64,000 bases of DNA from Flavobacterium frigoritolerans (GTDB lineage Bacteria > Bacteroidota > Bacteroidia > Flavobacteriales > Flavobacteriaceae): positions 124,001 through 188,000 of the forward strand of contig NZ_JAOZEV010000003.1 in the NCBI RefSeq assembly GCF_025847275.1, read 5' to 3'. Every line of letters starts with the position of its first letter. Within the stretch, counting starts at the first letter, position 1. Made by a program: the position numbers and the translations under genes. Positions 34,981 through 49,900 of the stretch are shown here, in pieces. A model generated the notes under the pieces. It did no database searches. It saw nothing but the letters and a program-made list of their open reading frames with translations, and was not told where the DNA came from.

Positions 34981-35862
34981 TTATTTAATGCTTTTTTTAA
35001 CAAATTCATCAATACGATTTGCAAGTGACTCATCGGCTGCTACAAGCGGTAATCTCACAACATTCTCAGCAATACCAAGTGATTTGAATACTTGTTTTAT
35101 TCCTGCTGGGTTACCTTGCTCAAAAATCATATCAATACAATCTGATAAAAAGTACTGTGTTTTGAATGCTTCATTTACTTTTCTATTCAATCCTAAACGA
35201 ATCATTTCGGAAAATTCTTTTGGAAAACCCTGTCCAATAACTGATATTACCCCTGAACCTCCTGCTAAAATCATCGGCAATGCAATCATATCATCTCCTG
35301 ATATAACGAGAAAATCACTTGGTTTATTTTTAAGCAATTGCATTGCTTGTACCAAATCACCTGCAGCTTCTTTTATAGCAACTACATTTTTAAAATCATT
35401 TGCCAAACGTACTACTGTTGATGGCAACATATTACTTGATGTTCTTCCCGGAACATTATATAAAATAACTGGTATTGGAGATGCTTCGGCTATTGCTTTA
35501 AAATGCTGATAAATTCCTTCTTGCGTAGGTCTATTATAATAAGGCGACACTGATAATATCGCTTCAAAAGCTGATAAATCTCTAGCTTTTAATTCTTCTA
35601 CAACTTCCATTGTATTATTCCCTCCTACTCCTAATACTAAAGGTAATCTTCCTTTATTTGCATTAACAATTGTAGAAATAACAAGTTCCTTCTCGTTTTG
35701 AGTTAATGTTGCATTTTCTGCAGTTGTACCCATAACTACAAGATATTCAACTCCTCCATCTACAGAAAAATTAACTATTCTTTGTAATGCTTCTGTATCA
35801 ATTGAAAAATCTTCTTTAAAAGGAGTCACTAGTGCAACGCCTGTTCCTATTAATGATTGCAT
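34981..35862 (-). CDS. dapA: 4-hydroxy-tetrahydrodipicolinate synthase
   Basis: Condenses pyruvate and aspartate semialdehyde, first committed step of lysine and diaminopimelate synthesis. TIM barrel of 293 residues with the Schiff-base lysine K164 ([10 protein letters not shown]), the catalytic tyrosine Y135 (ILYNVPGR) and the GTTAEN loop at 45-50. It follows the DUF6913-like gene after one base, so the two are cotranscribed. Confidence 0.96.
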   Translation of the reverse strand: MQSLIGTGVALVTPFKEDFSIDTEALQRIVNFSVDGGVEYLVVMGTTAENATLTQNEKELVISTIVNANKGRLPLVLGVGGNNTMEVVEELKARDLSAFEAILSVSPYYNRPTQEGIYQHFKAIAEASPIPVILYNVPGRTSSNMLPSTVVRLANDFKNVVAIKEAAGDLVQAMQLLKNKPSDFLVISGDDMIALPMILAGGSGVISVIGQGFPKEFSEMIRLGLNRKVNEAFKTQYFLSDCIDMIFEQGNPAGIKQVFKSLGIAENVVRLPLVAADESLANRIDEFVKKSIK

Positions 35863-35863
35863 A

Positions 35864-36388
35864 TTAGATTGTATTTGGTTTAATGTTTTTTAAATATTTA
35901 AATAATTCATTCACGAAAACTTTATATTCTCGAACGTTGGTATTAATCATCAATCGATTTAATCTTTTATCGATTGTTGCAAAACCTACTTTAAACTTGG
36001 CTTTCGAATTTTGTGTTATGAGCATCAACATTGGTTTTTCGATATCATAATAACTTATTAATAAATCGAATTCTTCCTTTATAAAGTCTTTCAAAAATTT
36101 TTCGGTAATCTCTCCGCGCCAATTAAGATGATTAATCCCAAAAGTTGGACAAGTATACGCCTCTTTTTTATCGAATTTGTCTTTATAAACAACAATCTTA
36201 ATATTCTTTTCAACAATTCCTTTTGATACCAATTCAGTCAGCAAAGCTTCTTTTTTTGAAAAATCATTTCCATCTATAAGTAAACCAACCGTTTGTATAT
36301 CGGTAGTAAATGCACTCTTTTTTACATTATCAAGATTTTTATTTAATGATTTTTTTACAAAAAAAACCTTTATATAATTTAAAAACAT
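35864..36388 (-). CDS. Conserved flavobacterial protein, DUF6913-like
   Basis: A 174-residue cytoplasmic protein. It starts with a short basic region ([10 protein letters not shown]), then alternating strands and helices ([86 protein letters not shown]). I associate this pattern with the flavobacterial family DUF6913 that is commonly next to dapA, but this is from memory and only moderately certain. Function unknown. It is divergent from the 5'-nucleotidase genes, with 47 bases between. Confidence 0.65.
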   Translation of the reverse strand: MFLNYIKVFFVKKSLNKNLDNVKKSAFTTDIQTVGLLIDGNDFSKKEALLTELVSKGIVEKNIKIVVYKDKFDKKEAYTCPTFGINHLNWRGEITEKFLKDFIKEEFDLLISYYDIEKPMLMLITQNSKAKFKVGFATIDKRLNRLMINTNVREYKVFVNELFKYLKNIKPNTI

Positions 36389-36406
36389 AGTACTTTTACT
36401 AGATTA

Positions 36407-36414
36407 CAAAATTA
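36407..36414 (-). promoter_or_regulatory. -7 element of the DUF6913-dapA unit
   Basis: TAATTTTG on the minus strand matches TAnnTTTG, 18 bases from the ATG at 36388; no TTG lies at the normal distance. Both divergent promoters must fit in the 47-bp gap. Confidence 0.35.
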
Positions 36415-36435
36415 ATTATTTAAGTCGCATTTAAG

Positions 36436-37215
36436 ATGGTAAAACTAAAAAAGTATAACGGATTTTTGAAACTTTTTGTTATATTCTTAACACTTTTTTT
36501 TGGAGTTTCTTGTAGCAAACAAACGTATCAAGTTTCTAAAATTGAAGGAAAACTAATTCCTATTACAAGTACTGAGAAACAAACTCCTGAAATAGAGAAT
36601 TTCATAAAACCTTATAGAGAGCATATCAATAAGGATTTAGATAGTGTTCTTTCTTATTGTCCTGAAACACTAGACAAAAGCACTGGAAAATTGCAAACAA
36701 CTATTGGCTGTTTAATGGCTGATGCATGCTTACAAAGAGGAAACTTAATTTTTAAAGCCAGAGAGAAAAAAGATATTGATATTTGCTTTCTTAACCACGG
36801 CGGCATAAGAGCAATACTTCCTAAAGGTAATGTTACTGCCAGAACTGCTTTTGAAATTATGCCTTTTGAAAATAGTCTTGTTGTTATGGCTTTAAAAGGG
36901 GAACAAATTATAGAATTGGCTAATTATTTCATTGCTGAGAAAAAACCTCATCCTCTTTCTGGAATGTCTTTTACTATCACAAAAAACAATACTCCAATAA
37001 ATATTTTAATTCAAGGGAAACCTATCGAAAAAGATAAAATTTATTATGTTGCCACAAATGATTATTTAGCGAATGGTGGTGATAGCATGAACTTCTTTAA
37101 AAAGAGCGTTCAGAAATATGATTTAAATTATAAATTACGAGACATTCTTATTGATTATTTTAAATCTGTTCCTACAATTCCGGTACCTAAGGATATCCGA
37201 GTTAAACAAGAATAA
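36436..37215 (+). CDS. Lipoprotein with 5'-nucleotidase C-terminal domain
   Basis: A 259-residue protein with a lipoprotein signal (FLTLFFGVSCSKQ, lipid cysteine C26). The mature part matches the C-terminal, substrate-binding domain of UshA/5'-nucleotidases: TTIGCLMADACL, DICFLNHGGIRAILPKGNVTARTAFEIMPFENSLVVMALKGEQI, and YYVATNDYLANGGDSMNFF. The metal-binding N-terminal domain is absent here but is encoded by the next gene. Together the two products would make one enzyme that dephosphorylates nucleotides in the periplasm or at the surface. Confidence 0.88.
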   Translation: MVKLKKYNGFLKLFVIFLTLFFGVSCSKQTYQVSKIEGKLIPITSTEKQTPEIENFIKPYREHINKDLDSVLSYCPETLDKSTGKLQTTIGCLMADACLQRGNLIFKAREKKDIDICFLNHGGIRAILPKGNVTARTAFEIMPFENSLVVMALKGEQIIELANYFIAEKKPHPLSGMSFTITKNNTPINILIQGKPIEKDKIYYVATNDYLANGGDSMNFFKKSVQKYDLNYKLRDILIDYFKSVPTIPVPKDIRVKQE

Positions 37216-37280
37216 AATAAACTATTAAAAAAATATTGAAGAACTTTGGGTTCAAGCGTTTTACCGCAAAATAAATTAAA

Positions 37281-38181
37281 ATGAAAAGAAGAGATTTTAT
37301 TGAAAAAACTGCTGCTAGTACAGCATTATTGAGTTTGGGTTTATCTATGAGTAGCTTTACATCTCCCGATGTTAAACACATAACTATATTACACACCAAT
37401 GATGTTCACAGCCATATTGACCCTTTTCCTGCCGATGATCCCCGCAATGCAAATATGGGTGGAGTTTCAAGACGTGCTGCTTTAATTGATACAATTCGTA
37501 AAGAAAACCCTAATGTTCTTTTATTAGACGCTGGGGACATTTTTCAAGGAACTCCTTACTTTAACTATTATGGTGGAGAATTGGAATTTAAATTGATGAG
37601 CATGATGAAATATGATGCTTCTACAATTGGTAATCATGATTTTGATAACGGTGTAGATGGACTATATGCGCAAATGCCTCATGCTACATTTGAGTTTATC
37701 TCTTCTAACTACGATTTTAAAAACACCGCTATGGACGGTCTTGTTAAACCGTATAAAATTTTCAACAAAGATGGTATTAAAATTGGTGTTTTTGGGCTTG
37801 GAATTCAGCTTGATGGATTGGTAGACAAACTAATGTACAAAGAAACTGTTTATAACGACCCTGTAGAAACTGCAGATGATATGGTTCGAATTCTTAAAAA
37901 AGAGCAGAAATGTGATTTAGTAATTTGTTTATCACATTTAGGTTATAAATACCGTGATGACGCTACTAAAATTTGTGATTTAAAATTAGCTGAACTAACT
38001 CAAGATATCGATTTAATAATTGGCGGGCATACTCATACTTTTCTTGACAAACCTACTATTGTAAAAAATAAAGCTGGACAGGATGTTTTAGTTAATCAAG
38101 TTGGATGTTACGGAATTAATGTGGGTAGAATAGACTTTTATCTTGACAACAATAAGACTAAAACTTCACAAGGAAAATCAA

Positions 38182-38192
<11 letters not shown>
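37281..38192 (+). CDS. Metallophosphatase (5'-nucleotidase N-terminal domain) with Tat-like signal
   Basis: A 303-residue exported phosphatase. The signal begins MKRRDFIEKTAAS, with a twin arginine. The di-metal motifs are complete: LHTNDVHSHI, LDAGDIFQG, TIGNHDFDNG, CLSHLGYK and IIGGHTHTF. It lacks the C-terminal nucleotide-binding domain, which the preceding gene supplies; the order of domains is reversed relative to a one-piece enzyme. Its stop codon overlaps the convergent membrane-protein gene by 11 bases. Confidence 0.9.
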
Positions 38193-40867
<2,675 letters not shown>

Positions 40868-40946
40868 TTATTATAATTCGATTGTCTTTTATTATCCTAG
40901 AAAAGTTTGTCTAAAATAGACATTCAAAAGTATAATTAAAAACAAA

Positions 40947-40972
40947 AAAACCACTCTTTTAAGAATGGTTTT
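40947..40972 (-). terminator. Terminator of the surface operon
   Basis: AAAACCACTCTT / AAGAATGGTTTT, 12-base stem with one mismatch and a 2-base loop; the minus strand continues with a T run. It lies 18 bases after the OmpA-family stop codon. Confidence 0.88.
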
Positions 40973-40990
40973 CATAAAGTTTTTTGAACA

Positions 40991-42925
40991 TTATTTTTCT
41001 ATTACAATAAAATCTGATCGTCTGTTAGCAAGATGCTCTTCTTCAGTACATTTTACACCATTGCTACATTTATTAACCAATCGGCTTTCTCCATATCCAA
41101 TTGCACTTGCAATTCTTGAAGGTTCAATACCTTTAGAAAGAATATAAGTTTGGGTAGATTTAGCTCTGGCATCTGAAAGCTTCATATTATAAGCATCTTT
41201 ACCTCTGGAATCGGTATGTGATTCTATTTTAATTTTAATCTTAGGAAATTTTTGCATCACAAATACAACTTTATCCAATTCAGCTGCTGCTTGAGGATTA
41301 ATATTTGATTTATCATAATCGAAGAAAATAGGATTAATATCGACTTTTTCAACACCATCTTTTTTCACAACTAAATCATCATAATTGCTAAGATAAAAGT
41401 TCACATCTTTTATTTCGGCATTGTTATCTTTTGTTGTTTCGATATATTTTTCGTCTCCACTATAGTTAGGTTTATTAGCTGTTATTTTTACCCTCTTATT
41501 ACATGGAACTTCTACTTTATAATTCCCATCGGCATCGGTTCTTGTTTCGGAAATTACAGCATCGTAAACATCATAAGCTATTATAAATACATCATTTAAA
41601 CCTTTCTTCGTTTTGGTATTTATTGCTTTACCAGAAACAAGTTGATTACAGATTGGTTTTCCTTTGGTAAAGTAATAAATATCATCATCTCCTTTTCCTT
41701 GTGCACGATTTGATGATATATAACCATAATTATCTTTTGAATCGATTATAAATGAGAAATCATCTTTATTGCTATTTATTGGTGCTCCTAAATTTCTAGG
41801 AACCGAAAAATTCAATCCTTCTGATAGTTTACTCTCATATATATCTAAATCTCCTAATCCATAATGCCCATCTGAAGAAAAGTAAAGAACTCCATTTCTA
41901 TAAAAAGGAAAAACATCATTACCAATTGTATTAATAGTAGGCCCCAGATTTTGTGGTGAGCTCATCGTTCCATCATCAGCAATTCGTACTACATACAAAT
42001 CGGTTTCTCCATAACCTCCTGGCATATCCGAAGCAAAAAACAGCATTTTTCCATCTTCACTTAAACATGGATGTCCTACTGAATACTTATCACTATCAAA
42101 GAATACTTTTTCGGTTTTAACCAATTTATTATCTTCTATTGTTCCTTTTATAATTTGAAAATTATTGGTTTTAGATTCATCTATAACCAATTTATTCTTC
42201 TTTAGTATGTTTGTTGTATAATACATTGTTTTCCAATCCGAACTAAATGCCACCGTAGCTTCATGGTATTTAGACATTACATTTGGTATAAAAATTGTTT
42301 CATTAAATAAATTACCATCAGCAGCATTTCTTTCAGCGACATATAAACTCAAGAATGGCTGTTTGTTCCAATTGTATAGTTTTTTATCAAAATTAGTTGT
42401 ATCCCTTGCTGATGTAAATACTACCTTATCATTATAAAAAGTAGCCCCAAAATCAGACTTATTCGTATTGATATTACTATTTGATATAGTATAAAGTGAT
42501 TTAGCTTTTGATAAACTATCTAGTAATTTTTTTTGATAAATATATCTATCTATCTCTTTCTGATCTCCTTTTTTATTTAAGTATTCTTTGGTTACTTTAT
42601 CGGCATTATCGTAATCCATTACTCCCTTCATAGACTGAATATACCTTAGATAATAAATGTCGGGTAAATTATCTCCTTGTATTTCATATAGTTTTTGATA
42701 CCATTTTAAAGCATTTCGATTATCTGAAATGAAATAGTATGAATCGGCTGCATTTTTTAAAGTCTGAACTGATGGCTTCTTTATTTTTTCTAAACATTCT
42801 TCATATGCTTTTGCTGCATCTACATAGGAATAGTTTTTAAATAAGGCATCTGCTTTTTTTAAATTTGTTTGCGCTAAAACAGATACGAAGCTAAATAGCA
42901 AACTAAGTATATAGTATTTTTTCAT
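40991..42925 (-). CDS. OmpA-family protein with TPR, PD40 and Cna-B-like regions
   Basis: A 644-residue envelope protein. Signal peptide MKKYYILSLLFSFVSVLAQ; residues about 20-130 form TPR-like helices (ADALFKNYSYVDAAKAYEECL); 150-430 have PD40/WD40-like strands (KMLFFASDMPGGYGETDLYV, GVLYFSSDGHYGLGDLDIY, YGYISSNRAQGKGDDDIYYF); then a carboxypeptidase-regulatory-like beta sandwich; the last 110 residues are an OmpA peptidoglycan-binding domain (FFDYDKSNINPQAAAELDKV, ESHTDSRGKDAYNMKLSDARAKS). Such proteins accompany type IX secretion adhesins. Last gene of the adhesin-SprF-OmpA unit. Confidence 0.9.
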   Translation of the reverse strand: MKKYYILSLLFSFVSVLAQTNLKKADALFKNYSYVDAAKAYEECLEKIKKPSVQTLKNAADSYYFISDNRNALKWYQKLYEIQGDNLPDIYYLRYIQSMKGVMDYDNADKVTKEYLNKKGDQKEIDRYIYQKKLLDSLSKAKSLYTISNSNINTNKSDFGATFYNDKVVFTSARDTTNFDKKLYNWNKQPFLSLYVAERNAADGNLFNETIFIPNVMSKYHEATVAFSSDWKTMYYTTNILKKNKLVIDESKTNNFQIIKGTIEDNKLVKTEKVFFDSDKYSVGHPCLSEDGKMLFFASDMPGGYGETDLYVVRIADDGTMSSPQNLGPTINTIGNDVFPFYRNGVLYFSSDGHYGLGDLDIYESKLSEGLNFSVPRNLGAPINSNKDDFSFIIDSKDNYGYISSNRAQGKGDDDIYYFTKGKPICNQLVSGKAINTKTKKGLNDVFIIAYDVYDAVISETRTDADGNYKVEVPCNKRVKITANKPNYSGDEKYIETTKDNNAEIKDVNFYLSNYDDLVVKKDGVEKVDINPIFFDYDKSNINPQAAAELDKVVFVMQKFPKIKIKIESHTDSRGKDAYNMKLSDARAKSTQTYILSKGIEPSRIASAIGYGESRLVNKCSNGVKCTEEEHLANRRSDFIVIEK

Positions 42926-42936
42926 AAGTCAGATAT

Positions 42937-43869
42937 TTAAAAGAATCTAGGAGATTTAATTTTTCTTGGGTCTTTATGAAATTGATATCGTAATATGAAT
43001 TCATGAGAGCCATCATTGTATTTATTCAATTTGGTTACTGTATAGTCATATGAATATCCGATATAAAAGCTTGGTGATATTTGAAATCCTGCCAATGCAC
43101 TAACTGAATCATCAAAACGATAAGAGGCTCCCAATACTACTTTTTCCTGAAGCATAAAATTTGCTGAGAGATCTACTGAAATTGGTGCTCCACTTACTAC
43201 TTTTGCTAATACTGCTGGTTTGAATTTCAGGCTTGGACTTAAATCAAATACATAACCTCCCATAAAAAAATAATGCAATCTGTCATAATCTATCGATTCT
43301 TGTATATCATTATAATAATCACTTCTTATAAAACTAGGTACTGATGCTCCTACATACCATCTGTCTGTATAATAATATACCCCTGCTCCTATTGATGGCT
43401 TAACCTCATTATTTATATTAGTATTTAACAGTGCATCATTTGGATCATAATATCGGCCTTTTGACCAATCTATATTCATCATTCGCATTCCTGCTCTTAA
43501 TCCAAATGCAAGTCTTTTTTCATAGCCCAAAGCCAAAGAATATGAAAAATTACCATCTAAATATAGCTCGTTTGATGGCCCTAACTTATCATTAACTACA
43601 CTTAAACCTAATCCTATTTTTTCATTTCTCAATGGTGCTTGCACAGAGAGTGATTGTGTTTGCGGCGCACCATCTATTCCAACCCATTGGGATCGGTGCA
43701 ACAATACTGCTTCTAGATAGCCTGTCGATCCTGCATAAGCGGGATTAATAACCATTGTGTTGTACATATACTGCGTATATTGCGGATCTTGTTGTGCATT
43801 TGCAAGGAATGATGCAAATCCGAAAAATATTAAAAGATAAGCCTCTATAATTTTTACACTTAGTTTCAT
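42937..43869 (-). CDS. PorP/SprF family type IX secretion membrane protein
   Basis: A 310-residue outer-membrane protein. After the signal peptide (ending FLANAQ) comes the family's conserved start QDPQYTQYMYNTMVINPAYAGSTGYLEAVLLHRSQWVGIDGAPQTQS, then alternating strands with GLGLSVVNDKLGPSNELYLDGNFSY. In Flavobacterium johnsoniae SprF is needed to bring the adhesin SprB to the surface; by its position next to a giant adhesin gene this copy probably serves that protein. It is 11 bases upstream of the OmpA gene. Confidence 0.93.
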   Translation of the reverse strand: MKLSVKIIEAYLLIFFGFASFLANAQQDPQYTQYMYNTMVINPAYAGSTGYLEAVLLHRSQWVGIDGAPQTQSLSVQAPLRNEKIGLGLSVVNDKLGPSNELYLDGNFSYSLALGYEKRLAFGLRAGMRMMNIDWSKGRYYDPNDALLNTNINNEVKPSIGAGVYYYTDRWYVGASVPSFIRSDYYNDIQESIDYDRLHYFFMGGYVFDLSPSLKFKPAVLAKVVSGAPISVDLSANFMLQEKVVLGASYRFDDSVSALAGFQISPSFYIGYSYDYTVTKLNKYNDGSHEFILRYQFHKDPRKIKSPRFF

Positions 43870-43922
43870 ATTATAACTATTTAGTCAGTTAATTTAATTT
43901 GATGATTTATGGTTACAGGAGG

Positions 43923-46900
43923 TTATCTAATAATAGATAACCAACCTGTTTTAACTATTCCATCTGCACCAATGTCTAGAACATAATAATATGTACCCGC
44001 TGGTAATTTATCTCCTTTATTAATTGCACCTGATACATTTGCTATTCCATCCCAATCATTATTATAATGATTTTGTTTATAAACTAACGCTCCGTATCTG
44101 TTATAAACATTCAAACTATTATTTGGATAATTTTCAAGACAATCTATTTTGAAAACGTCATTTGCACCATCATTGTTAGGAGTAAATTCATTATAAACTA
44201 CTAAACATACAGGGCTTACTGAAGCTTCTCCATGATTATTGGTTGTATCCGAATCTATTGGATTTGAAACTACAATCGAAGCTACATTTAAATAATTTCC
44301 TGTAGGTAATACTTGAACCACTACAGTAAGTACTGCGCTTTCATTAGCATTTAGTACTGGAATATTCCATGCTCCAGTTATATTACTATAGGTTCCAGTA
44401 GTAGTTTGTGCGCTTATAAAGTCATATCCTGTTGGCAAAATTTCGCTAACTATTGTATCTATAAAGTTTCCTGATCCTACATTATTTACTGTTATTGTAA
44501 AAGTTACTTTATCATTAATGTTAGGAGTTGGATTATCTACCGTTTTGCTCATTGTTATATCTGAACAAGTTGCAACAGCAAGAGTTAGTAATTTACTATT
44601 TGTCTCATTACATAGATTAGTATAGGAAACATTTACACTTGCTGGTCCTATTGCTGGCCAGGTAACAGTTACAAAATTATCTGTAGCAGTTCCTCCACTT
44701 GTTACGGCTCCTCCTCCTGTGATTGTCCAATTATAGTTAGACATTCCGCTTAAAGTTGTATACGTAATTTCATCAAAAACACATGGCGCTACTTTACTTT
44801 CTGTTATTGTAGCTGTAGCATTTCCTGTGAAAGTGACTGGTATTGCCAATCGTAATTTACTTTCACAACCTGTAATTGGATCTTTTAAAGATGCATAATA
44901 GGTTCCCGCTACCAATAATGTTCCTGTTGCTAATGGTGTTCCGCCTGTTTCAACATTATACCAAACAATACCTATTTCATTTACTTGTAAATCAGAAACT
45001 CTTGGAAGAGCTGTTAAACAGAAGTCTTGCGTAGCTCTTGTAGTTGTTGGTTTTGGTCCATCATTAACTGTTACACTTACCAATAATCTATCTTTACTTT
45101 CACAACCTGTTATTGGGTCTAGTATCGCTCCATAATATCTTCCATTTGTTAATAATGTCTCTGGTGCCAATGCGGTTCCTCCAGTAGGAGAAGTGTACCA
45201 AACAACGCCTGTTTCATTTACCTGAAGATCTGACACTTTAGAGTCATTTACCAAACAGAAATCTTGAGTATCATCATTGGTTGTTGGTTTAGCTGGGTCA
45301 GTTACCGTTACCGTTACCAATAATCTTACTGAACTTGCACAACCAGTTACCGGATTTAGGATTGCTCCGTAATACCTACCATTGGCTAAAGCTGTCGTTG
45401 GATCTAATGGTGTTACACTTACTAATGAACTGTACCAAACAACTCCTGTTTCGTTTACCTGAAGATTGGCAACTGTTGGGTTATTTGCCAAACAGAAATC
45501 TTGAGTATCATCGTTAGTTGTTGGTTTAGCTGGATCAGTTACCGTTACCGTTACCAATAATCTTACTGAACTTACACAACCTGTTACTGGATCTAGGATT
45601 GCTCCGTAATACGTACCGTTGGCTAAAGCTGTTGTTGGATCTAATGGTGTTACACTTACTAGTGAACTGTACCAAACAACTCCTGTTTCGTTTACCTGAA
45701 GATTGGCAACTGTTGGGTTATTTGCCAAACAGAAATCTTGAGTATCATCGTTAGTTGTTGGTTTAGCTGGATCAGTTACCGTTACCGTTACCAATAATCT
45801 TACTGAACTTACACAACCTGTTACTGGATCTAGGATTGCTCCGTAATACGTACCGTTGGCTAAAGCTGTTGTTGGATCTAATGGTGTTACACTTACTAGT
45901 GAACTGTACCAAACAACTCCTGTTTCGTTTACCTGAAGATTGGCAACTGTTGGGTTATTTGCCAAACAGAAATCTTGAGTATCATCGTTAGTTGTTGGTT
46001 TAGCTGGATCAGTTATTGTTACCGTTACCAATAATCTTACTGAACTTACACAACCTGTTACTGGATCTAGGATTGCTCCGTAATACGTACCGTTGGCTAA
46101 AGCTGTCGTTGGATCTAATGGTGTTACACTTACTAATGAACTGTACCAAACTACGCCTGTTTCGTTTACCTGAAGATTGGCAACTGTTGGGTTATTTGCC
46201 AAACAGAAATCTTGGGTATCATCGTTAGTTGTAGGTTTAGCTGGATCTGTTATTGTTACCGTTACCAATAATCTTACTGAACTTACACAACCTGTTACCG
46301 GATCTAGGATTGCTCCGTAATACGTACCGTTGGCTAAAGCTGTTGTTGGATCTAATGGCGTTACACTCACTAGTGAACTGTACCAAACAACTCCTGTTTC
46401 GTTTACCTGAAGATTGGCAACTGTTGGGTTATTTGCCAAACAGAAATCTTGAGTATCATCATTAGTTGTTGGTTTAGCTGGATCAGTTACAGTTACAGTT
46501 ACCAATAATCTTACGGAACTTACACAACCTGTTACTGGATCTAGGATTGCTCCGTAATACGTACCGTTTGCTAAAGCTGTCGTTGGATCTAATGGCGTTA
46601 CACTCACTAGTGAACTGTACCAAACAACTCCTGTTTCGTTTACCTGAAGATTGGCAACTGTTGGGTTATTTGCCAAACAGAAATCTTGAGTATCATCGTT
46701 AGTTGTTGGTTTAGCTGGATCAGTTACTGTTACCGTTACCAATAATCTTACTGAACTTATACAACCAGTTACTGGATCTAGGATTGCTCCATAATACGTA
46801 CCGTTTGCTAAAGCTGTTGTTGGATCTAATGGCGTTACACTTACTAGTGAACTGTACCAAACAACGCCTGTTTCGTTTACCTGAAGATTAGCAACTGTTG

Positions 46901-49900
46901 GGTTATTTGCCAAACAGAAATCTTGAGTATCATCGTTAGTTGTTGGTTTAGCTGGATCAGTTACTGTTACCGTTACCAATAATCTTACGGAACTTGCACA
47001 ACCAGTTACTGGATCTAGGATTGCTCCGTAATACGTACCGTTCGCTAAAGCTGTTGTTGGATCTAATGGTGTTACACTTACTAATGAACTGTACCAAACA
47101 ACTCCTGTTTCGTTTACCTGAAGATTTGCAACTGTTGGGTTATTTGCCAAACAGAAATCTTGAGTATCGTCATTAGTTGTTGGTTTAGCTGGATCAGTTA
47201 CCGTTACCGTTACCAATAATCTTACTGAACTTGCACAACCAGTTACCGGATTTAGGATTGCTCCGTAATACGTACCGTTTGCTAAAGCTGTTGTTGGATC
47301 TAATGGTGTTACACTTACTAGTGAACTGTACCAAACAACGCCTGTTTCGTTTACCTGAAGATTAGCAACTGTTGGGTTATTTGCCAAACAGAAATCTTGA
47401 GTATCATCGTTAGTTGTTGGTTTAGCTGGGTCAGTTACTGTTACCGTTACCAATAATCTTACTGAACTTACACAACCTGTTACTGGATCTAGGATTGCTC
47501 CGTAATACGTACCGTTTGCTAAAGCTGTCGTTGGATCTAATGGTGTTACACTTACTAGTGAACTGTACCAAACAACTCCTGTTTCATTTACCTGAAGATT
47601 AGCAACTGTTGGGTTATTTGCCAAACAGAAATCTTGAGTATCATCATTGGTTGTTGGTTTAGCTGGATCTGTTACCGTTACCGTTACCAATAATCTTACT
47701 GAACTTACACAACCTGTTACTGGATCTAGGATTGCTCCGTAATACGTACCGTTTGCTAAAGCTGTCGTTGGATCTAATGGCGTTACACTTACTAGTGAAC
47801 TGTACCAAACCACTCCTGTTTCGTTTACCTGAAGATTAGCAACTATTGGGTTATTTGCCAAACAGAAATCTTGGGTATCATCGTTAGTTGTTGGTTTAGC
47901 TGGATCTGTTACTGTTACCGTTACCAATAATCTTACGGAACTTACACAACCTGTTACTGGATCTAGGATTGCTCCGTAATATGTACCGTTTGCTAAAGCT
48001 GTCGTTGGATCTAATGGTGTTACACTTACTAATGAACTGTACCAAACAACTCCTGTTTCATTTACCTGAAGATTTGCCACTGTTGGGTTATTTGCCAAAC
48101 AGAAATCTTGAGTATCATCATTGGTTGTTGGTTTAGCTGGATCTGTTACCGTTACCGTTACCAATAATCTTACGGAACTTACACAACCTGTTACTGGATC
48201 TAGGATTGCTCCATAATATTCTCCATTGGCTAAAACTGTCGTTGGATCTAATGGTGTTACACTCACTAGTGAACTGTACCAAACAACTCCTGTTTCGTTT
48301 ACCTGAAGATTTGCCACTGTTGGGTTATTTGCCAAACAGAAATCTTGAGTATCATCGTTAGTTGTTGGTTTAGCTGGATCAGTTATTGTTACCGTTACAA
48401 CTAGTCTAACTGCACTTTCACAATATACTTCTATTGGATTTGTTTTTATAGGAATAGAAATAGCACCGTAATACGCTTGACTTGTCAATGGAGTACTTGC
48501 CAACAATGGAGTTGTACTTATAAGAGAATCGTACCAAACAACGTTTGGTTCATTAACCTGAAGACTCGCAACTGTTGGATTATTGGCCAAGCAGAAATCC
48601 TGAGTATCGTCATTGGTTGTTGGAGTTGCTGGACTGCTTATTGTTACTGTAGCCGCTTTCAATTCTCCTTCTTTATTCTCACATGTATTATCACTTGATA
48701 CTGCAACATAGTAAGTAACAGGACTCATAAGTGCTGTTAATCCCGAAACTGTTAAAACTCCTAGACTGCTAGTTGTATAAGTTACACCTGCAATAATAAC
48801 AGGTCCTGGTCCATTTGGAATAGGCTGTGTTTTATTAGCGTCAAAATACCAAAAGAATTTAGGATTTGTTAAAGTACTCTCTGGTGTAAATACAGCATCT
48901 GTGTTATGACAAACAGAATCATTATTTACTGTAATATCGGTTACAAGAGAATTTGGTAAAATTGTAAATGTAATTTGTTTTCTATCTCCAGGGGCAGTCT
49001 CACAATATTGATCTGAACTAACTCCTAAATAATAGGTATAAGTTCCAGCTGTTAATCCAGTTAGATTTAATACTGAAGCTGTTTCTCCTACAATTAAATT
49101 ACTATTTGTTCCATCAAAACTATACCAGTGATATACCACACTAGTAAGTACTGGAGTAGCAGCTAAAACTGCCTCTAACTTAACTTTACCATCTCCGGCA
49201 CAAATGATAGTTTCAGTTCCACCATTAATTTTCACATCTTCTATTATGTTTACAGGAGTTGTTGGTCTAACGATTACAGTTACTACACCTCTTGCTAGAG
49301 CTGGACAACCGTAACGAATTGGCTGAATATAATATTTATATGTACCAGCAGCCAATGTAGCTGGAATTGTATATGTTTGTCCATCGGCGAGGAAATTTCC
49401 TCCTGTTGGTGAATCATACCATTTATAGGTTGAACAATTTGCCGGAGGTACTTGTAATGTTATAGTGCTACCGGGGCAGACCGTGACGTTATTATCATCA
49501 TCTCCTCCAATGACTTTGGTATTTGTTACACGATCGATATTATGAACTCTAAGTTGATCTAATACACTTACAACACCTCCAAAAGATATTGTAACTCTAT
49601 CATATGGTTGAGTTTGAGGAGCTAAAATTGTCATTGCCATTGTATCTCCCGAAAGTAATTTTAAAGTCAATAAACTACTATTGTTTAGGATAGGAGCTCC
49701 AACAGCAGTATTTCCTAAATAAAGCTGGATATTAAATCCAGTAAGTAAATTAAGATTTAAGACTGTTCCTGGTTTAGAAATTATTATTCTAAGACTATCT
49801 CCAACCATAGATGGCGTTCTAAAAGTTGCTGTAAGCTGTGCTGCAGCAAGAACCCCTACTCCACTAAACATTGTAGCATAAGTTGCTACATCATTATCAG

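Noticed and set aside
45335..47176. Plus-strand frames of 60-70 codons recurring in the adhesin repeats
   Set aside because: They are antisense reflections of the repeated coding sequence, rich in Leu and Asn, with no independent support.
45303..48383. Regular repeats that might suggest a CRISPR array
   Set aside because: The unit is 237 bp with no alternating unique spacers, and it is in frame inside a coding sequence.
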